Below are positions 56,270-64,000 of a stretch of DNA of 64,000 nucleotides, piece after piece. Every line of letters starts with the position of its first letter. The stretch's first letter is position 1. The DNA is from Dimorphilus gyrociliatus (taxonomy: Eukaryota > Annelida > Polychaeta > Dinophilidae): NCBI GenBank assembly GCA_904063045.1, contig CAJFCJ010000012.1:1798001-1862000 (forward strand). The letters are read 5' to 3'. Below the pieces are notes generated by a model. The model did no database searches. It was not told the origin of the DNA and saw only the letters and a program-made list of their open reading frames with translations. Position numbers and translations under genes: made by a program.

Positions 56270-58958
56270 TTATGTAAAAGTTTTTGTATATTTAGACATA
56301 GTTTCAGGTTTAATATGATCATTTAATAAATCGCTAATGAATGAATTTGATTTAATGATGTTTGTACTCAGAATTATAGGCTGAATATTAGCTGCTGAAA
56401 TAGTTTCGACTAAAGATTTTACTTCTTGTATAGTTATACCACCAAGTACACAAAAGATAAGGATAGGTTGATCCCCTGGCCGAGCTTTAGTAGCACCAGT
56501 TAAAAACCTATAATAGATAATATATAAAGTCAATTTTAATTAAAATATCTTATATTAACTTACCCAAAACCTGTTCTTAATAATTGCCTAAATCCAGTAG
56601 CGTGATGAGAAATATCAGTTAATTCTGGTTTATTATTATCTGTAATTGATTTGGCAATATTTTGTAAGACACTGGTAGCCGCTGATGGTATCATAGATTT
56701 TTCTCTTAATAAAACAAATTGAAGATAATACACAAGATTAGAACTATTTTATAATAGATTAAGTAAAATTCTATTACCTATATTGTCCAAAATAATTTCT
56801 AAAAGAGGAAATGGCTTTTAACTTATCAAATAAGTCTGATAGAACTTTATATTGATCTCCTTTTGTTTTCTTAATAACTATAATAATAATTAAAGTAATA
56901 ACATATACATTATATATTAAATTCTGTATATATGCTTACTTAATTTCTTTGTTATTGCCGGTAGATTATCTTCCTTAGTATTTTTAATTAATTCTAATAG
57001 AGATAATTTTATATCTCTTTCAAAATTTCCGCATTTTTCGTCATCGCAATTGTATGCGGAATAGGCGAATGTTAATAAACTTAGATAGTCATCCGTTGTA
57101 TAAATTCTATCTTCTTCATCCCTTTTCAAATCGGCTTTTAACGAATCGTTTACTTGCGATAAGGCTGACGACGGCTCCTCAGCCATTAATATCCCTTTTT
57201 CAGCGGCAAGTAATTGTTTCCTTTTATGTTCTGTATTTAATGCATCAATTACACTTTGAGCTATCTGCAATACTCCAGATTCGGATTTCATAGTTTCTAT
57301 CTTTTTACTAAAAGAAAATTAAAGAACTTATAATAAATCATTTAAATCAATAAAGAAATAATCGATTACTGGAATAGATTTAAAATTGATTTTAATTCTT
57401 CCACTCCTATTCTTGATACCTTTGGAGGTTTAGATAAAAGATTTTCTTTCGATGCAGATTCGATTAAATTCCTTAGAACAGCTGTTAAAGCGTCGTCATA
57501 TTTCGAATACGCCATTTGCTTTAATAACGTTTTGCTTCGATTACACTGAGGTTGAGATAAACAACCTGGAGCAAGTGTATATTTGCAGGATCTTTAATAA
57601 TAATAATAGTAAAAGTAAAATTAAATATCAATCGCCACTATAAATCATTTATAAGGAAAAACAAGTAATACTTACGCATGTAAACCACTTAAGTAAGACA
57701 TATCAGTTTCAACATCAACTAAATGATCTTCCAATGGTTTTAGAACGTTTAAACAATAATCTAATAAATTGTCTTGTCGATGACCAGCTGCACTAAGAAT
57801 ATCAGCCGTCCTATCGACAATGAGCATTGAGGCTTTTAATTGTTGATTATTCTAATAGATAAACATACTTATACATAATCTATACGTAAATGTATATTAT
57901 AAAAAACAAACTTTTCTCCTCTGCCTAGCCGATTGTAGAGATGCCAATTCAGACGCAACAGCTTTCGATGTAAATCCCATTGAATATATATCTTCACATA
58001 TCCCTAATTGTTGTAATAAACTATCAATTGCCGTTACCAATAGCTTTTCAAAAGAAAAAATATGAAATAAAATAAAAAATAGGACAAATCTTGTTAAAAA
58101 ATAAATAAAATACTTTATATTGCAGTTGACCTTCTTTCATTAAATGTGTAAAATCTAAATCGGTAATTTTCATATCATTCTGTAATAAAATAAATGTTTT
58201 ACAAAATAATTAAAAAGGGAAATTTCTTTAAGAAAAAGTAAAGACCTTTGGATTTGCTTGTGCTTTAATTAGTTCTTCTAATTCATTCGATAAAAGCGGC
58301 ATAAAGTTACCATCTTGCGGAAGAATAACTAATTCTGGTAGAATGTTACAAAAAGCAAATGGAATATACATAACTTCTACTGTATAATTCTGTTAATAAA
58401 AAGATAATTAAAGGATTATTATATAAATAATTTTTATATATTTGTACCATATTTCCCATCCAATCGCATAGGGTTGTCTCCATTTCAGTGAAAGATCTAT
58501 TTTCGTTTGCCTCTCCTATTCCGTAATTAAAAGTTGTGTGCATAGCTGGAGGTATTGCACTTATAAGAATAATGTATTGGAAATTGCTACATTGAATGAT
58601 ATTTCTTAATGTTCTGCTTATTTCCCCTTCAATTAAGGACGATAAAATGAAAACTGCTTTTTGGTATTCTTGACTAGAACTCTGTAAGTATTTTGTAAGT
58701 TTAAGGCAATTTGATCAACTTTGATGAAGAAAATTAAGTGATAGTAATTCATCTCTTTTTTAAACTTACCTCAGACATATTAAATTGTTTAACTTCGGCA
58801 GCGCCGTTTTGATAAAGCATATCAATACCTCCGCACCAATGCAAACTTTCTATACTAGGAGCGTCTAAATAGACACTCGCTCGTTTAACTTCGCGACAAA
58901 CAAGCCGCCATGCATCTCTACATTTATCAAAGATACTAATTTTCTCTTGTGGTGGCAT
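56270..58958 (-). CDS. SCFD2: Sec1 family domain-containing protein 2 (SCFD2)
   Basis: Eleven minus-strand exons (58770-58958, 58448-58681, 58246-58389, 58114-58179, 57912-58043, 57676-57851, 57370-57591, 56940-57307, 56778-56877, 56564-56704, 56270-56507) give 669 aa, against about 684 in humans. SCFD2 is a divergent Sec1/Munc18 (STXBP-unc-18-SEC1) protein presumed to regulate SNAREs; its exact role is poorly known. Family segments: VKRASVYLDAPSIESLHW, AVFILSSLIEG, LCDWMGNM, LIVDRTADILSAAGHRQDNL, LAPGCLSQP, ATGFRQLLRTGF and PILIFCVLGGITIQEVKSL. All introns are 50-100 bp. Phase continuity over eleven exons strongly supports the model. Confidence 0.92.
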
Positions 58959-59306
58959 TGTCGTCTAATAATAAGATTATTATTAACGTCAACGTGTTAT
59001 TATTGTAGTAATGGAAACTGGTGATTATATGAAAAATAGTGAAAATAGACTGGTTCCCAATCCAAAAACAAGGTTTTTAGTTTTTTAAAAACTTTTATTT
59101 TGTATCAATATCACTCTTTTGATTGGTTTTAAAAGAGAGTATACATGTTAATATAATTAAAAATAGTTTATGAGGAAAAAGCTTAAAAAAAAGTGATCCC
59201 TGTTAAAAATTTCTTTTACTTCTAAAATCACCAGGAAGAAATAGAAACGAAAACATAGGAATATGTTTTATTTTTATTATTGCATAATGAACAGATTGTA
59301 TATTTT

Positions 59307-61373
59307 TTAATCATAAATATGGCCAGATTGAAAAGCTTTGACGATTTCTTCAAGAGTTGTAGCTGTACCAACAGCAAATCCAAATAAACCGAATGCTATT
59401 ATCAGAATATTTTTAATGAGTTTCCATCGAAAATATCCTAAATCATTGGGCCAGTTTACGATACAGTCAACAATCGGAGGAAATATTAAAGCGATACTTG
59501 AACTACTAAATGCTCCAATTAAAGATATTAATAGATTTAATTGGGGTAGTACAGCAGCAGCGACAACTGTATGAATAATTTTATAAACATTAACAAACGT
59601 AGTTGAGAAATAGAATAATAGTAATAACGTACAAGTTGAAAGGACAACTATGGTTTTGAATAGATATCTGCACCATCTTAACTTCAACCTCGAATAATTT
59701 CTATTAAAGAAGAATGAAAATATTGTTTTCAATTATCATAAAAATTCTTTAAAAGTTAGAAGAAAGAGAGATGAGGGAGAGAGATAGTTACCTTTTTTCC
59801 AATTTTTTCCTAAAATAAGGCCAAATTATATTGATTGGTACAAGAAATTGCAATCCGTATGATAGAAATATAGCTAAAGCTATTAAGATTTGAATACAGT
59901 TGTATTGCCTATTTAGTATTAAGAAAAGTTGAATAATTAGTGATGATTCAATAAACTATACGAAAAATAATATTAACCATTGATTCGATGGAAGATTTAA
60001 AGTTATACTGCCTTTTACTTTCTTACCAACCTTCAGAAAGCCAAAAAATCCGACTGCTGTATATAATGCAGTTACAATAAACATTCCTGTGTTCAATACT
60101 CCGTTCCAAGCGTTAAATCGATGCTTATATTTCATTTTATTTTCAATTGGCATAACTAAACCAATTCCTTCAAATGCGTAAATAGCTAGGCCAAAGAATA
60201 ATGGTAAAGTTGACCAACTTTCGAAAGCGGGATAGTCTGAAACGTCTGGCAGATCATATGTACTGTAGACTAGAACACCAATTAAACCGGCCATTGTTGA
60301 AACATTAGCAATCGTTGAAAAATATGAAAGATTTCTTAAGCCACCAATAAATGTATAAGGAATTAATACTAGAGTTACCAATATTTCATAAACTCTAATA
60401 TTAATTGAAATATCTGGATGATAAGCTTTAACTACAATTTCCAGAGTTCTTGATATAAAAAGTATATAAACAATACAAAAGCCAAATTGCGTTATACATA
60501 AGAAAGTATCAACAATTAATCTAAAATAATGAATATAAGAGAATATTTACATATGCAAATGAGATATATACTTAATTGCTCTGGCAAATCTTTGAAATTT
60601 AACTGGACCCTGTCTAAAAGCTTCTTCTACTACTCTACTGTAGCCCAAATTTTCACCATCGCTAAACAGCAATATTAATTAATATTTAAATTACTTTAAT
60701 AAGTTATTCAATGCTTACGGATCTTTTAATTTTCTTGCAGCATTTATTAATAAATGCATACAATGCGTTGCTACTAAACCAAGTATTGGAATTAATACAA
60801 ATCCAACCTAATTTCAATTCATGAGTAATTAAGTATTTATATATATATATATATATATATATGTCTATAGACATTCATTTAAATAGAATACTTACCCAAA
60901 TTCCTGAATAGCTAAGTGCAGCTGGCATAGCTAATATTCCAGTGCCTATATTTCCTTTAAGGAGATGCATAAGAGATTGTGTCCCGCTATGATTGAATAG
61001 TATTTATAACTAATTTTTAATATCCATTACAATCTTAATAAAAATTAAGTCTTTGGTTCTACAGATGGGCTGAATAATCATTTTTATAGAAATGCTATAT
61101 CTATATTTAGAAATTTTTCAACTTTATATAAATAGATTAATTGTTATATATTAGTATGTTTTAATTGTTTATTTTTTTTATATTTGCTTATATACAATTA
61201 ATTGAATAATTAACTTACGTCGTGGTTGTCCGTGGTTTACTTTGTAGACTATACAGCTCAGTTTCTGCACTGTCTAAACCGGTTTCGTTAGAAATGGTTT
61301 CATCTCCAGTCTCTTCAACTGATCTTGGTGAATAATGAGCATTACCCAAGAGCGCATCAGTTTCAGTTGCCAT
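59307..61373 (-). CDS. SLC36-type proton-coupled amino acid transporter
   Basis: Seven minus-strand exons (61219-61373, 60896-60986, 60719-60807, 60572-60661, 59978-60520, 59792-59908, 59307-59700) give 492 aa. SLC36 (PAT/pathetic) proteins export or import small neutral amino acids with protons at lysosomes or the plasma membrane and feed mTORC1. Signatures: MHLLKGNIGTGILAMPAALS in TM1, YAFEGIGLVMPIENKMK in TM6, GSITLNLP and SLIGAFSSSSIALIFPP. The acidic 50-residue N-terminus begins MATETDALLG, containing a DALLG dileucine-like sorting signal, which favours a lysosomal location. The upstream region has an M-box-like GTCACATGAT at 61508-61517. Confidence 0.92.
60837..60862. repeat. (TA)n microsatellite in an SLC36 intron
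   Basis: About 12 TA units in the intron between exons 2 and 3 of the SLC36 gene. Confidence 0.8.
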
Positions 61374-61936
61374 TTTTTAGTCAATAGCTATCACAGAATT
61401 ATTAACTATGATGTAATCTATAACTGCAGTTACAAATTATTAATTAACTATCTTCAAATGAGTATTTCATCTAACAAAAACCCATCGAGTGAAAGTTAAC
61501 TTCTAAAGTCACATGATTTATCTCGGATTATTTATATTCCTCAGACGATTTTAGCAGACGATATTTTTTCAAAATACTCTTACCTTGTTAAATCTTCGTT
61601 TAAATCATACTTCTCGTAAAAACTAAAATTATTTTTCCAAAATATAATATTTATACTATATATAAAAATATTGTATTACGTAAATCTTGCAGATCAATGT
61701 CACAGTACTGCTCAAGGTCACCTTAGCAGACGACGTATAATATTGACATTATTTTTCAACCGTTTTTTTTATTCTAATACAAATTTTACTCTCTAACAAA
61801 CAGTTCATTTAGAATTATGGAAATTTAGTTTGAGAGCTATTTATCATATAGATAATTAGCATTTGCAATAGTCTATTAGTATCAAAGTATCCTTAGATTT
61901 GAAGAACGATAATTGATATAAAATATAGAGAGCAAA
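61374..61936. promoter_or_regulatory. Divergent promoter region of SLC36-like and MMAA genes
   Basis: 563 bp between divergent starts, AT-rich. GTCACATGAT at 61508-61517 is an M-box/CLEAR-like E-box on the SLC36 side. No TATA box is obvious. Confidence 0.4.
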
Positions 61937-63407
61937 ATGAATATTATCACTAAAAGTAACTTGTTAAAGTTACAATGTAACTTTATTAAACAAGGGTTAG
62001 TTTCATTTCACGGGACAAGTCAAAAGTCTGCGATTGAAATAAAAGTTGATTATAAGATGAAAAATAAAGAAGGTATGATTGAAAACAAATCGGAAATGAT
62101 ATCAAAAGAAGATGAAACTGTTCAGAAAACATTTCATGGTCTTATAAAAGGCGAGCGTTCAAGCTTAGCTAAAAGTATAACAATGTGTGAATCAGTTCAT
62201 CCAAAAAAAAAGGCTCAAGCTCAAGTTTTGCTTGCCGAAGTTCTCGAATACAATAAGAAAAAGGGTAGAAAACGAAACGCCAAGAGTAACGCCCTACGTA
62301 ATAAACTGACTATATTATAATATACTTTTAAATATCTTTTCCTTTGAATAGCAATGACGAAACACGCATCCTTAAAACATGGAACATTTAGAATTGGTAA
62401 TAAATTTTAATCTTTATATTAAAATCACTATTTCAAACTTAATTTCGAAAAACAGGTCTCTCTGGACCTCCAGGTGCGGGAAAAAGTACTTTTATCGAGG
62501 CATTTGGTAAATTCTTAACTGAACGAAAGCATAAAGTTGCCGTCTTAGCCGTTGATCCTAGTTCAAGTACTACAGGAGGTAGAAAGTTTTAACTTTTCAT
62601 ATATTTTGAACACTTAAGCTTATTTATATTAAAATATTAAGGTTCTTTATTGGGAGACAAAACGCGTATGCCTGAATTATCGGTTGACGCTAACGCTTAT
62701 ATCAGACCTTCACCATCCTCCGGAACACTTGGTGGAGTTACAAGATCTACAAACGAGGCAATTGTTCTCTGCGAAGGAGCAGGTTACGATACTATTCTTG
62801 TTGAGACAGTTGGTAAGGTTGTTTTACTAATCAATAGAATAATTTATATTTTCAATGTGTTCTTCTATTCAAACTTATAGGAGTTGGACAATCCGAGTTC
62901 GCAGTTGCTGATATGGTTGATCTATTCGTTCTCATTCTACCACCAGCAGGTGGAGATGAACTTCAAGGCATTAAGAAGGGTATAGTTGAAGTTGCTGATT
63001 TAATTGTTATAAACAAATCCGATGGAGATTTAGTAGCGGCGGCAAGAAGAATCCAAATGGAGTATATATCTGCACTGAAATTTATAAGACGAAGAAGCAA
63101 AGTATGGAAACCAAAAGTAAGAAGAATTTCATCAAAAACTAAAGAAGGTATTGAAGATCTTTGGGAAAAGATGAAAGAATATAGGAATCTCTCGCTAGAA
63201 AGCGGTGAACTGGAAACGAAAAGAATGAATCAACAAAAGATTTGGATGTGGAGTCATATAAAACATGAGATTATTGATATATTTAAAAACCATTCTCATG
63301 TAAAAGACAAAGTAGATACTTTGGAAAAAGAGGTCTCGTTGGGTAATATTACTCCTGGTTACGCAGCTGATACTCTGCTTAGTTTATTCAAGAGCAAGAA
63401 ACTCTAG
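61937..63407 (+). CDS. MMAA: MMAA, methylmalonyl-CoA mutase GTPase chaperone
   Basis: Five exons (61937-62264, 62352-62396, 62456-62578, 62642-62812, 62881-63407) give 397 aa. MMAA is a mitochondrial G3E GTPase that gates delivery of adenosylcobalamin to methylmalonyl-CoA mutase. The N-terminus ([20 protein letters not shown]) looks like a mitochondrial presequence. Then come P-loop [12 protein letters not shown] (125-136), [37 protein letters not shown], the Walker B/switch [33 protein letters not shown], base-recognition NKSD and the dimerisation C-terminus with KQQKIWMW-like QQKIWMWSH. The first-exon donor (GTAGAA at 62265) was chosen by phase. It implies B12-dependent propionate catabolism. 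Confidence 0.95.
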
Positions 63408-63551
63408 AACAGTTTAAAGAACGATTAGGCATATAAATTATTAATTAACTGTTAATTTGTATTTTATTTGAAAAGAATAACATTGAAAAATGATTAAATA
63501 TTTTTTCGGAATTAAGATTAAAAGGTCTTTTCCTTGAATTTGAATAATATA

Positions 63552-64000
63552 TTATTTTATTGAGAATGGAGATGATACCGTTGGAGAGATAGGAACAGAG
63601 GAGGAGGTGGACGAAGAAGAAAAGGGAAATGTAGAGGATAAAATATTACTACTATTTATTATTTCTTTTACATCTGTTTTCGTATTCGAAACCCTTTTTT
63701 GTTGCATTCTTTTAATGATTATTCTATTTACCAAACAAAATATAATAGAAGAGGTAAACAAACATCCAAAGATTGTTAATTGTCCCAATAGACTTATTTT
63801 CATCTCTTTTCTTCTATTTCGATATTCGAAATCGTCTCCGAAACAATTATAATGAGGTTTTGAAGGTTTTGGATTATTGCATTTTCTAGTTCGAAAGCTC
63901 TTCCCTTTAATGTTTGAATCGAAATTCCAGTTAGACCAGCTACTCCATTCTCCAATAAGCGGTCTCCAGCAAAGTGTTTGATGCTTCTCCTCGCAATCGG
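63552..64000 (-). CDS. C-terminal part of a thrombospondin type 1 repeat membrane protein (5' end outside window)
   Basis: The minus-strand frame is open from the window edge to the stop at 63552 (149 codons visible). It starts inside a thrombospondin type 1 repeat: GEWSSWSNWNFD, then FRTRKCNNPKPSKP and YNCFGDDFE, with the WxxW tryptophans, the RTRxC strand and matching Cys. A transmembrane helix follows (LTIFGCLFTSSIIFCLV) with a basic stop-transfer segment, then a short Ser/Thr/Pro-rich tail. This is the end of a type I cell-surface protein. Semaphorin-5-, UNC5- or ADAMTS-like identity cannot be decided from the fragment. Confidence 0.75.
   Translation of the reverse strand, partial: DCEEKHQTLCWRPLIGEWSSWSNWNFDSNIKGKSFRTRKCNNPKPSKPHYNCFGDDFEYRNRRKEMKISLLGQLTIFGCLFTSSIIFCLVNRIIIKRMQQKRVSNTKTDVKEIINSSNILSSTFPFSSSSTSSSVPISPTVSSPFSIK

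Noticed and set aside
59338-59574. 78-codon plus-strand frame opposite the SLC36 last exon
   Set aside because: Antisense shadow of a well-supported transmembrane exon.

Overview
This window is animal nuclear DNA, AT-rich and compact. About 25 protein genes are readable in 64 kb. Most introns are about 45-80 bp with GT...AG ends, and flanking exons join in phase into full-length orthologues of animal proteins (STIM, SRA1, KHK, GMPR, YIPF5, EXOC4, VPS50, SCFD2, TMEM30, MMAA). The gene set, the short introns and the close convergent and divergent packing suggest a small invertebrate with a reduced genome, perhaps a lophotrochozoan such as a miniature annelid. That taxonomic guess is inference, not proof. 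Exon coordinates were derived by hand from splice signals, phase and remembered family sequences.

Layout, left to right. 1-1651: tail of a membrane protein converging on a coiled-coil zinc-finger protein. 2.5-8.1 kb, plus strand: LYRM7, a lineage-type tryptophan/histidine repeat protein, and ketohexokinase. 8.3-11.0 kb, minus strand: SRA1 and RPS8, with a likely C/D snoRNA in an RPS8 intron. 11.4-15.7 kb: STIM. 16.3-19.6 kb: GMP reductase, with a retinol-dehydrogenase-like gene nested antisense in one intron. 19.8-20.9 kb: a probable unknown gene. 22.0-25.4 kb: YIPF5, with an unknown Ser-rich gene nested antisense in its first intron. 25.8-29.8 kb: RPL9 and EXOC4, convergent. 30.7-39.8 kb: an SLC6 transporter flanked by two unusually large gene-free stretches. 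39.9-41.4 kb: a second SDR gene. 43.8-56.1 kb, plus strand: VPS50, MTERF3, TMEM30 and an FSIP2-like protein. 56.3-61.4 kb, minus strand: SCFD2 and an SLC36 transporter. 61.9-63.4 kb: MMAA. The right edge holds the end of a thrombospondin-repeat membrane protein.

The genes do not form one pathway. Several serve membrane traffic: YIPF5 (ER-Golgi), EXOC4 (exocyst), VPS50 (endosomal recycling), SCFD2 (Sec1/Munc18) and TMEM30 (flippase subunit). Two encode ribosomal proteins and share an identical 12-mer at their presumed transcription starts. I found no clearly new molecular system. The most notable items are the two nested antisense genes, the snoRNA with a 12-nt match to conserved 28S rRNA, the SLC6 protein lacking the usual TM8 aspartate, and recurrent short motifs at promoters and intergenic sites.
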